Source: Flavobacterium aquidurense
GTDB taxonomy: Bacteria > Bacteroidota > Bacteroidia > Flavobacteriales > Flavobacteriaceae
DNA length: 64,000 nt
Direction: 5' to 3'
Assembly: GCF_001404985.1 (NCBI RefSeq)
Contig: NZ_JRLF01000009.1
Span: forward strand, 372,001-436,000
The notes under the pieces are model-generated. The model did no database searches. It worked only from the letters and a program-made list of their open reading frames with translations, and had not been told where the DNA came from. A program made the position numbers and the translations under genes. This document shows, piece by piece, positions 10,479 to 19,900 of the stretch (positions are counted from its first letter, which is position 1; every line of letters begins with the position of its first letter).

Positions 10479-10489
10479 ACTCCCCGCTG

Positions 10490-10585
10490 TGCGAAGTCTC
10501 CCGACTTCGTACCTATTCCAATATTCCTTTTACACTTCTCAAATCTTAACCAATCTTTGTCGCTACAAAGTCAGGAGACTTCGCA
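10490..10585. repeat. Inverted-repeat element, copy 2
   Basis: The left arm (10490-10511) and right arm (10564-10585) are inverted copies of the same 22-bp end as in copy 1, differing at only a few positions. The 50-nt centre (CAAATCTTAACCAATCTTTG and flanks) is also shared with the other copies. It lies exactly between the lipoprotein immunity gene and the Rhs-tip fragment. Confidence 0.75.
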
Positions 10586-10603
10586 GAGTTAGGGACTATA
10601 GCC

Positions 10604-11119
10604 CTACCAATCAGGTTTATAAATTAAAAACTCTTTGGGTAAATCTAGAATTTTGTATTCATCAATATAATTATTGCCTTTAAATTTGATTATGTTTGCA
10701 TCATTTTTAATTATTATATATTTTTCTTTAATATATCCTTCACTTTGAGGACTTTCAAAATATATTTGTGTCGTAATTTTTCCATTACTGTAATTATAAT
10801 ATCCCATATCTGCTTTTTCAGGATCCAAAGTACCGATATCATCTATATTAAAAGAATAAAACATAGCAACTTTATTCCCTCTATAAAATTTCAAATATCT
10901 GCGCTTAAATGGATTTAGATAGTTATTATCAGTTAAGCTGAAAACAGATTGTAATTCATATAGTTTTGTTGTGTCAACCACTTTAACTGTATTATCATTA
11001 TTTATTAGTTTCATCTTATACAAATTAATTGTATATCTTTTTTTTCCAGAATTAGTCCGCTGATAATAACAATTTGTTAAAAACAACAATAAACTGAAAA
11101 TTAATATTTTTTTTACCAT
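10604..11119 (-). CDS. Lipoprotein, probable immunity protein for the toxin-23 module
   Basis: 171 aa with a lipoprotein signal (MVKKILIFSLLLFLTNC) and a beta-rich mature part; no named family recognised. Its first codons overlap the end of the toxin gene by 7 nt (ATGGTAA contains both the immunity start and the toxin stop), so the two are translationally coupled. This layout and the periplasm-facing lipid anchor support a role in neutralising the toxin encoded just upstream. The second module at 12163-12789 has the same arrangement and a similar N-terminus. Confidence 0.65.
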   Translation of the reverse strand: MVKKILIFSLLLFLTNCYYQRTNSGKKRYTINLYKMKLINNDNTVKVVDTTKLYELQSVFSLTDNNYLNPFKRRYLKFYRGNKVAMFYSFNIDDIGTLDPEKADMGYYNYSNGKITTQIYFESPQSEGYIKEKYIIIKNDANIIKFKGNNYIDEYKILDLPKEFLIYKPDW

Positions 11120-11985
11120 GATGTAAATATATTAGATGTTTTATACTGACCATATCCTTTCCAGTCCCAAGAAGTATTCATAAATTCTCTATCATCAATC
11201 ATTCTGTGGATAACACTATTCTGTATAGCATGACGCACATGCTCGCTATTTACTCCAACTCTATATGCACCATATCCAACAGTCAATGCTCCTAATCTAT
11301 ATTTATTTCCTTGCTCATTAACAGCTGCATTTTTGTGATAAACGCCAAATCTATCTTTATAAGCAATACCATAATTGTTTGTTTCATTTAACTGATCTGC
11401 TTCGCTTCTTCTTCCAGTAAACAAATTAAACCCAGCAGTAAATTTTCCTATAGACAAATTCAAAGCTGCCGTTCTATAACTATCCCCAGCATCACCAAGA
11501 CCTTTTTTTAAAATTGGTCCACCATCATTTTCATACATAGCCCTAAAATCTCCGCTATGAATACCAAACATTCCTGTTCTTTGCTTAAACTCTTCGATAC
11601 CACCGTTTCCACTCCAGATATTAGTACCTAAACTAAATCCAGTTTTTCCATCATCATAAGCTACAAGAATAGATTTTCTTATTTCTAAACCATTTTTCCC
11701 AAAACCATTATAATTACTGTTACTCATAATACCAACACCTGCTGAGTAACTAAAATCCCCACTACTATAACTTGCTGATATACTCGCTCCTATTCCTGAA
11801 ACATTTCCAAATGCAATCGCTGGTGAGATATTAAAACTCCAATCGCCAACCTGTACTCCATATGCTGGCAGAATTGCCGCTACAAAACCGGTAGCAACCG
11901 CCTCTCCTACTGCACTTGCTGTCAAACTTACAGGATTAATTCCACCACTTATGCCACCAATAACAGCACCTCCTAATATTGACAT
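11113..11985 (-). CDS. Orphan Rhs-tip protein with polymorphic toxin type 23-like domain
   Basis: 290 aa. A Gly/Ala-rich linker (MSILGGAVIGGISGGINPV) of the kind following an Rhs core leads into a domain with the blocks FGKNGLEIRKSILVAYDDGK, IHSGDFRAMYENDGG, AALNLSIGKFTAGFNLFTGR, SEHVRHAIQNSVIH and a C-terminal WKGYGQYKTSNIFTSW. I recognise these as the Bacteroidota polymorphic toxin type 23 (Ntox23) pattern, whose activity is only predicted. The Rhs core and signal peptide are absent and an in-frame stop lies just upstream, so this is an orphan toxin tip next to its immunity gene, not an independently secreted protein. Confidence 0.75.
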   Translation of the reverse strand: MSILGGAVIGGISGGINPVSLTASAVGEAVATGFVAAILPAYGVQVGDWSFNISPAIAFGNVSGIGASISASYSSGDFSYSAGVGIMSNSNYNGFGKNGLEIRKSILVAYDDGKTGFSLGTNIWSGNGGIEEFKQRTGMFGIHSGDFRAMYENDGGPILKKGLGDAGDSYRTAALNLSIGKFTAGFNLFTGRRSEADQLNETNNYGIAYKDRFGVYHKNAAVNEQGNKYRLGALTVGYGAYRVGVNSEHVRHAIQNSVIHRMIDDREFMNTSWDWKGYGQYKTSNIFTSW

Positions 11986-12002
11986 TCCAAACTGTCCTCA
12001 GC

Positions 12003-12140
12003 TCTTCGAAGTGTAAATTAAAAGCCACTATTGCTTTGCGAAGTCTCCCGACTTCGTACCTATTCTAATATTCTTTTTACAGTTCTCAAATCTTAACCCA
12101 TCGTTATCTCTACATAGTCACGAGACTTCGCAAAGCTAGG
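12003..12140. repeat. Inverted-repeat element, copy 3
   Basis: The arms at 12037-12058 and 12111-12132 are inverted copies of the 22-bp end seen in copies 1 and 2. The left extension (CTTCGAAGTGTAAATTAAAAG) matches copy 1. It lies between the second immunity lipoprotein gene and the orphan toxin-23 gene, that is, at a module junction. Confidence 0.75.
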
Positions 12141-12162
12141 GTTCAAATATCAAGAATAACAA

Positions 12163-12789
12163 TTAAAGAAATCGATTATCTATCCGTGGTACATTTTCAT
12201 CATTTTCAAATTTATACAGTTGATCTATTTCATATTCTTTATTTCTTCTATAATCTTTTAATTTCATTAAATGAAATGATTGATCATTAATGATAATTCC
12301 TTTTAATTCGTATAAAAAGTAATCGTTAAAAGAATCTTTTTTTTCATTTTTCAATTCTGCTTTAAAATATTGTATTATGATTGAATCATTTTTTATTAGA
12401 AATAAACCTTTCCCATTAATATCTCCATTTTTAATCTTACAAGAATTAAATTTAGCATTACCAAGTAGTTTAAGCCTTGATTTATATTTATTTATTGAAT
12501 TTGCGATTGAATTTTCATTATTATTAACTGATGTGCAATAGTTAGTAGAGTTACCAAAATATATTCCATCGTTTATTACATATCCATTTTCATACAAAAG
12601 AAATGTCATAATTGCTTTTGAATCGATAATATTTAATTTTGATAGTTCACAGTAATAAAAGCCATTTAATTTTAATGTCACAATTTGACTTCTCACGATT
12701 TTGGGATCGATAAGGTCACTTTTATTATGAATAACTGAATTACATGAAACTATCGCAATTAATATTAATACTATTGAAAACTTTACCAT
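12163..12789 (-). CDS. Second lipoprotein immunity-like protein
   Basis: 208 aa with a lipoprotein signal (MVKFSIVLILIAIVSC). The mature part is Asn/Lys/Ile-rich and of unknown fold. The start codon overlaps the stop of a toxin-23 C-terminal remnant (TGG TAA inside ATGGTAA), exactly as in the 10604-11985 pair. The gene is intact although most of its toxin is gone, as expected of an immunity gene that is retained after loss of its partner. Confidence 0.6.
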   Translation of the reverse strand: MVKFSIVLILIAIVSCNSVIHNKSDLIDPKIVRSQIVTLKLNGFYYCELSKLNIIDSKAIMTFLLYENGYVINDGIYFGNSTNYCTSVNNNENSIANSINKYKSRLKLLGNAKFNSCKIKNGDINGKGLFLIKNDSIIIQYFKAELKNEKKDSFNDYFLYELKGIIINDQSFHLMKLKDYRRNKEYEIDQLYKFENDENVPRIDNRFL

Positions 12790-12929
12790 GATGTGAATAT
12801 ATTATCTGTTCTATATTGACTATAACCTTTCCAATCCCAAGATTGATTTTCAAAACCTCTTTGTCTTTTATCCAATAGTCCAATTTTTAAATTATGAATT
12901 GCTTGATCTTGTATAGCATGATTTCTTAT
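12783..12929 (-). pseudogene. C-terminal remnant of a second toxin-23 tip
   Basis: Reading the minus strand from 12929 gives 48 codons, including RNHAIQDQAIH, SWDWKGYSQYRT and DNIFTSW, ending in TAA at 12783-12785. This aligns block for block with the end of the intact toxin-23 protein (RHAIQNSVIH, SWDWKGYGQYKTSNIFTSW). An in-frame TGA lies just upstream and the rest of the domain is missing, so it is a truncated relic. Confidence 0.75.
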
Positions 12930-13266
12930 AAATCAAATTTAATTTTTCTAACATATCCGTTACTAATTATTTAAAAAAACTCGTTTAGGTTTAGAATTTA
13001 GAACTTTATTTATATCATATTCTTTAAAAAAATATGTGATATTTAAATTTTCACTTACCCCATTTCTATAATCATATTTAGCGAAGTCAGAGACATTCGC
13101 GCAGCACTGATTAGGAACACTTCGTAGAGCGGGTTCTACAATATTTTGAATTTCCTTCATTTTCTTCTTCACAATTTGAACACTTCTTTTTCATTTTCTA
13201 TTATATATAATATTTTATTATCTTTAAATTCATTTAATTTTCCAGTACATTATATTCTACAGAAGA
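12930..13266. other. Decayed stretch with a fragment of the inverted-repeat element
   Basis: No convincing gene. 13081-13130 contains GCGAAGTC and ACTTCGTAGAGC words related to the inverted-repeat element, scrambled. A 69-codon frame (12963-13172, minus) is partly made of this repeat sequence and is probably not a gene. The rest is very AT-rich. It looks like debris of lost toxin/immunity modules. Confidence 0.5.
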
Positions 13267-13524
13267 TTACTCTTCATCAATAAAAATATCTTGTATTTTA
13301 AAATTCGTAAATCCTAAAGACAACAGTAAACCCTCTAAATCTTCTGTAATTTCTTTGTTTTCTTCTACTTCAATAACGATTTCTAACATATTTGATGCAG
13401 AAGTTTCCTCAACTACTTCGCCTAAACCCCTTTCCTCAATTGTACCTGTGATAATTTGACGAAATTCTAAATCTGATTTTTCCAGATTATTGCTTAAATA
13501 AATCTCTATCAATACTGTTTTCAT
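13267..13524 (-). CDS. Small acidic protein in the Rhs toxin/immunity operon
   Basis: 85 aa, strongly acidic (IEVEENKEITEDLE, DIFIDEE), with an alternating beta/alpha look. No family recognised. Its ATG overlaps the stop of the preceding 149-aa gene (ATGA), so it is translationally coupled to the probable immunity gene behind the Rhs protein. It may be a second immunity or accessory protein; acidity would suit binding a basic nuclease domain. Confidence 0.6.
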   Translation of the reverse strand: MKTVLIEIYLSNNLEKSDLEFRQIITGTIEERGLGEVVEETSASNMLEIVIEVEENKEITEDLEGLLLSLGFTNFKIQDIFIDEE

Positions 13525-13970
13525 ATTGTTATTAAAATATTTTTTAAATCAGATTTTAATAACTCTATATTAGTATCTAATTTTTTCTTTTTTACGACTT
13601 CTGAAAGCAAATCCATTTTTTGCAAAATAGATTCTTTTAAAAAGGCATAACGCTCTGATTCACTTTTACTAAAGAAATTCTCATCATTAATAATTATCGG
13701 CATACCAATAGATTTTTCCTTTTTTCTATAGGATTCTATTTCTTTAAGTTTTTCCAATTCAAAGGCTGTTGGCTCTACGTTAAATTGAAATAATCCAAGA
13801 ATTAGATCTTTACCATAATCTTCATGTTTCAACTTTTTTAAATTATTACTAATCCCTCTATCTCCCCATATATATGGCGTAAACACCTTATCTAAATTTA
13901 TAAAGTCTTGCTCATTTTTATTTGAGTCAAAACCAATTTTCATAAAACAACCAAAAATATTATCATTCAT
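13521..13970 (-). CDS. Probable immunity protein for the Rhs toxin
   Basis: 149 aa. The chosen ATG at 13968-13970 lies 2 nt after the Rhs stop; a longer frame to 14036 would overlap the Rhs gene and is unlikely. The protein is soluble, rich in Lys/Glu/Asn, with a helical second half (SERYAFLKESILQKMDLLSEVV). No family was recognised with confidence. Immediate position behind the toxin tip of a full-length Rhs protein is the standard place for the cognate immunity gene. Confidence 0.65.
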   Translation of the reverse strand: MNDNIFGCFMKIGFDSNKNEQDFINLDKVFTPYIWGDRGISNNLKKLKHEDYGKDLILGLFQFNVEPTAFELEKLKEIESYRKKEKSIGMPIIINDENFFSKSESERYAFLKESILQKMDLLSEVVKKKKLDTNIELLKSDLKNILITI

Positions 13971-13972
13971 AA

Positions 13973-16900
13973 TTAGTGCATATTTAAGTTTAATGGACCT
14001 CTTTCTATTAAGTTTTGTTGATATTCCCAATTCCACGCATCTAATCTATTTGAAAATTGTTTAAAAGGAACCATTTTCTTATCCAACATAAAAGTCTTAG
14101 TATATCTCGCTTCAGGAATTAACTTATTTGTTATTCCATTTTTTAAGAAAGTCCCATCATTATCATATAGTTTATATCCCCATGTTGGTTTTGTACTTTT
14201 TAAAGAATTTCCATGTACAACTACTTCTTCTAAATCTACAATTTTCTTAAAATCTGGATTTTTAGAAACATCAACATAGCCATTATCAATATTAATGTTT
14301 TTTGCAACATTAGCTTCTCCAGTTGGTGCGGTGGTAGTTTTGGCAGCGTTTGCAATTTTAAGATCTGTTTTTCCTTCTATTTGTGCTCCACCTTTTGCCT
14401 CTGTTATACCTGCTGGTGCAATTGTTATGGGTTGTACGGCAATTTTTGGCGTACCCCCGGTTATGAATGTTTTTCCATTTGCTACTGCTGTAACACCATT
14501 TATTAACCCTCCGGTAATTGCCCCAAAAGCTATTCCTACGATAAATTCCTTTCCCGACATCATAGGATCACCAAAAGCAGCATTATTCCCTATACTTAAA
14601 AACATAGAAGAATACATTGTGCCTACAGCACCGCTAAATGCTCCGGCAGCAAACCCACCAACACCGCCTGCAGCACCTCCTGCAGCCGCAAATGCCGCGC
14701 CTCCTGTCGCTGCTCCAATAGCTCCTGCCCCAGCTCCAATACCAAACGCTTTAAGCCCCTCGATGTCCATCCTGAAACCATGAACTCCCCAATTTACGAC
14801 ACCTCCAATTATTGCCCCGACAACAATATGAATCCATTCTCCACTAACATCTGAATACTTTAATGGATTATTCCAACAATATCCATAACGGTTAAAATTC
14901 TGTGTATTATATGGGTCTTGCACAAAATTATCCGGCTGTAAAAAACGATGCAATTTAGGATCATAAATACGACCGTTCATATTAATGAGCCCTACACTTT
15001 GCAAATGCTCATGACCGGTATAACCTCGATCTAAAACCGTTAATCCTGCCAATATATTTCCTGCACCGTCCTGTACGCTTACAATGGCTCCCCAGGCATC
15101 AAACAATCTTTTTTCTACAACTGTACCTGCCTGGTTCGTTATCGCCACTATCGATCCCTGATAATCCCGTTGTAAATATAAATAATCTTGTGTTGTCCCG
15201 TTACTTCTAAATACTATTGGTGCAGTATAGCCATCACCGCCAATATAGGTTATAAACTCAAAGGTACCTGTTACGCTGTTTTCCTTAATTTCCATACTGC
15301 CATCAGCAGAATAATATTTGCGTAATGGCCTATCCTTTATTTTATCCTGCAATCCTCCATAAAACATGGCTGTACGGCTATTGTCATCATTGTATAAAAA
15401 ACTTATTTTATCAATGTCTTTGTCTTCAATTTGTACCGGACTCTTAAAAGCATTGTAGGTAATAATTTGTCTTGGTTTGGTCGTATAATATGATAGTGAT
15501 TCCGGCAAAAGTGCAATTGCTTCATTTTGATACGGCTTTTCTTTTGAGTAACTGTAGGCTCCCAGACCGTTTTGCGTAATCCTGCCCTGATCGTCGTACA
15601 ATTGTTTTTCCTGCGCGCCCTGAATATTTGTAAACTCTGTTAAGCGGTCCAGTGCATCATATGCAAAGCTTTCGTTCCTGTTAAACAAACTATTACTTCT
15701 ACTGGTTAGATTGCCTTTTTTAGCATCAAAAACAGTATTTAAGATCAAAATATTTGCCCCACCCGCTGTTTTGGTATACTTAAACTGAGACGCAAAACCA
15801 TAAGTATCATATTCGTTGGTTACGATGGTTGGTCCGTTATGTGCATTGATAAGCTGTCCTCTTGCATTAACTGTATTGGTTTGCCATAACAGTGCACCCG
15901 TCGCATTGTCTTTTATTTGCCAATGCAATCCATATTTATAGGTGTTTTTTATGGTTTTTGAACTTGATTTCCCTCCTGCAAATGCTGTTGAAGTCTCGGT
16001 ATCAATGCGTCCAAAATCATCATATTTAAATTCCTTTGTAAATTGGGCATAAGGTGTTGTTTCGACTGTAGCAGCAATTCTTTTTGCATCATCATAACCA
16101 AATAAATTACTGATTTTACTTCTGTCATTATTAAAATCTTCAAACGTACTGCCTGATAATAACTTGCTTAAAGAATCATAATCATACGTTGTTTTAGAAT
16201 TTGTAAGTGTACCATTGATTGTTTTTTGCGTGACTTTACCAACGGCATTTAATAGGTAAGTTGTCGCTCCGTTGGGCGTAGTTTCGCTTGTGGTTTCCCC
16301 AAATGCATTATAGGCATAGGTGTAAACTCCTGCAGAGGAATCGTTCAGTTCTGTTTTTCGTCCCCAGCCATCTTGTTTAATAGTGGTTTTTACACCGGCA
16401 TAATTTGATTCTTTAAGATTTCCGTTAGCAAAATAGGTGTATGCGATAGTTCCGCCCGGAGTATCTGTCATTGATACTACATTGCCTATGGCATTTTTTA
16501 CAGATGTTTTAGATTTTGTTCCGTCGTTTACAGTTGTGGTAAGCCCGGAATAGTTGATATCTGTACTTTTTCCTGTAAAGGATATATTTTGTTTTACCCT
16601 GCCGTAAACGTCATATAAAGTTTCATTCCACTGGGTTCCTGATGATCCAAAATAAGGTTCACTTACTTTATAATTGCGGTCCTGAATATCATATACATAA
16701 TCAACATAGGCAAAAGTGCCCATTATGGTTTTACTGCCTGCTTTTGTCTTTCTGCCTAAATCATCAAATGTTTCCTGAATGATACTGCCATCATCAGCTG
16801 TAGTCGTTACAATTGTTTTGTTACCTGATCGTGCATAAGCATAACTATTCTTTTTCCCGAGATAATCTGTAGTGGTTGTTTTTTTAAACCATGAATCATA

Positions 16901-19900
16901 CAAATACGATGTAGTTAACCCGTAAGGGTTTGTTTCAGATTGTAATGAACCGTCCGCATTATAAACAAATGATGTTGATAATCCTTCGATATCTGTACTT
17001 TTTGTTAAAAAACGCCCTGTAGGATCGTATCCATAACTGGTAATTCTTGCCGGAAGCCCGGATGCCGTGATTGTCTTTTGCGTAATATTACCAAAAGCAT
17101 CATAGCTATTGTCTTCTGTAATATAATCTGTATTGGTTCCTTTTTTCTTAATTTGGGTTAATAAGCTATTTTCATAAAAATACAATTCTTCGGTAGTCAT
17201 CACATCTCCGGAAATCGCAACCCTTTGATTTTTTCCGGAAGGTCTCCCTATTATATACGGAGATACGGTTGGGGCATTATAACTAACATTTGAAACCGTC
17301 GTTTGTACAATACCTCCTGATTCTTTTAAAAGCGTCGTAGATTTTAGCGGATTGTTATAAAAATCATATTCTGCATACGTTTCTGAACTCGTATTATCCA
17401 AGCCATTATAATGCTTGGTATTTGTGTTTTTTATTTTAAAAACTTTATTAGGCAGTAATTCGCTTTCATAATTCAATCTGGATTTAGTGATGTAATTAAT
17501 CGGGGTATTAAATGAATTATTAGCTTCTTCATCTATTTTTGCTAAAAATGTACTGCCCGGTTTTATCCAGGTATCCGGCTTTAAGATGATACTTTGTGTC
17601 GCCACCAGATTATCTGTTCCTGTTACGGTATAAGATCCTTCTTTTATAATTACACTATCGATTTGATTATCTGTAACCCTCAAAGGGTCGTGCATTCCTA
17701 ATACAGTATAATTTTCAGTATTGGCACCTCTTAAAGTAATATCATTGCGAGAAATACTTGAAATGACAGCATCATCACGATCGTACCAATTGGTTCTGAC
17801 TGTGGACCTAAAACCCAGAAATCCCAGACCCTGAACATTTGATACTGCACCATAATAACTAAAAGATTGCTGTTTAAAAACGTCCTGACTGCGTTTTTCT
17901 AATTTTGAAACGACCTGAAAACCCGGAGCAACCAGAACATCAAAATTAGGATAGTACTCTACAGCAGGGCTTCCAGAATATGTTTTATTATAGGCATATT
18001 TTAAAGGTTCATAAGTAATGGCTTCTTCTACTTTATTTCCGGTAATAATCTTTCTGACAAGGACATCCTGTCGATTGTCTTTTGGACTGTTAAATGACCG
18101 AATAAGATTATCACTAATTACGGAATATTCTAAATTTTTATTTATTTCATTATGATTGGTAAATATGGCGACAGAATTTCTTCTTATTCCTGTAACTTCC
18201 TCCGGAGCACCAATCGCAGCAAATTTGATTTGCTTATCTGCAAAAATTTGATTTTCGTACAAAATCAATTTTGTTATTATTGGAGATCCCGTCTTACCAT
18301 AAAATCCATCCTGTGCAGCTGTCAAATTTTGCTGGTACAAAATATCTGTCTTTCCATCTCCATTATAATCATTAGCAATGTAGCTGCTTTCTTTTAGGCT
18401 ATAAGGATATCTGATAGTACCGTCATTATCTACTACTTGAAAATAATCTACTTTTCCATACTCATATAAAATTCCAATAGGTGAATTTATTTTATTAAAT
18501 GACGAACCTGTAGCAAGAAAAAAGTTCCAGCTGTCTTTATTTAACTCATTAGGTATAACAAAATCAGTTTTTCCATCACCATTAAAATCGCCCATCAAAA
18601 TTTGCTTATCTAAAACAATTCCCTCATCAGGCTGGGTAAATAATAATTTAAACTGATTAGCCTGATCTAACTCATAAACAGAAACTTTCCCTTTATCAAA
18701 TACATATATATCTGATTTGCCATCTCCGTTAAAATCTGCTACAATTACTTTACTGTCCTCTGAGATATCAAGGAATCCCGATTGATTTACAAAATTTGAT
18801 GATACTCTTTTATCCAGATTCACAAAATAGGTTTTACCACCGGTATATTTCTGAGCAATTGTGGTTGAGCAATCTTTATGGATATAATAAGTAAGCGGTT
18901 TTTCTATAACAACAATATCGGTAAGCCCATCACCATTAAAATCTCCGCTGACATATATTTTAGCAATATCACTTTCTACGCTTCCGTCTTTATATTTAGG
19001 CGGATTTGCCGTTAAATTAGATGCTGTATTTTTAGTGTCAACAGATTGTAGCATTGGCTCTGCTCCGCCACAAGGATAAATATACTTACGCGTAAATTGT
19101 GGAAAAATATATTCTTTTTCATTATCTACATAAATACCCGTAGGCCCTTTAACATGAGTAGCAAAGCTATTTGTTTTGACCACTACCCAAGCCTGCCTGG
19201 CCATTAACTTATTATCCGAACTTAATCCTGTTAAAGGAAAAATTTCTTCGAATGAACCAACGGTCTGTTTAGTGCTTAAATTAAGATTAGCCGCGATATT
19301 TGTATAGAGGCGATATTCCTTTTTTTTATTATCTCCCGTTTTAGGATATAAAATAAGATCCAGCTGACCATCCCCGTCAAAATCACCTGAAACGTATTCC
19401 GTATTAGTATAGTCAACACCGGCTATATCAATGGTTCCTGAATTTTTGACTTTTAAGGCGTTATCATTCGTTTCAGTACTATATTCAAATATTGTTGGAT
19501 TATAACTTCTGGTATTATCGCCGCTTTTTTCCGTAATACCATTTAACCTTTGATATCCCAGGGATGTAATATCATGACTTAATACATAATTTCTAAATCC
19601 AATACCATTTCCAGTTACTTCTATTTTATCTAAAATAGAATTTCTCACCATACTTTTTCCTCCCACAAATACTTGTTCAGGCCTTTGCTTTTGCTTGTAG
19701 ATAAATTTTACCTGATTAATTGGCGTTGCTGTTCGCAGGGTTCCGTAATTAATACTGGCAATACTTAGTATATTATCAGATAAAAAATAGGTATAACTAA
19801 TTCTGACACCCTGAGGATTTTCCCAATATGTAATTGCCCAATCTGTTATGGAACAGGAATCACCTGAGTTTCCGTAATATGCTTTTGATCCGTCAGGATA

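Noticed and set aside
12963..13172. A 69-codon open frame on the minus strand
   Set aside because: Its middle third is made of a scrambled inverted-repeat element and the rest is AT-rich with no family resemblance, so it is more likely debris than a gene.
14295..14783. A 162-codon open frame on the plus strand, Ala/Pro-rich
   Set aside because: It is the antisense of the Gly/Ala-rich linker of the Rhs protein; the low-complexity composition explains the open frame.
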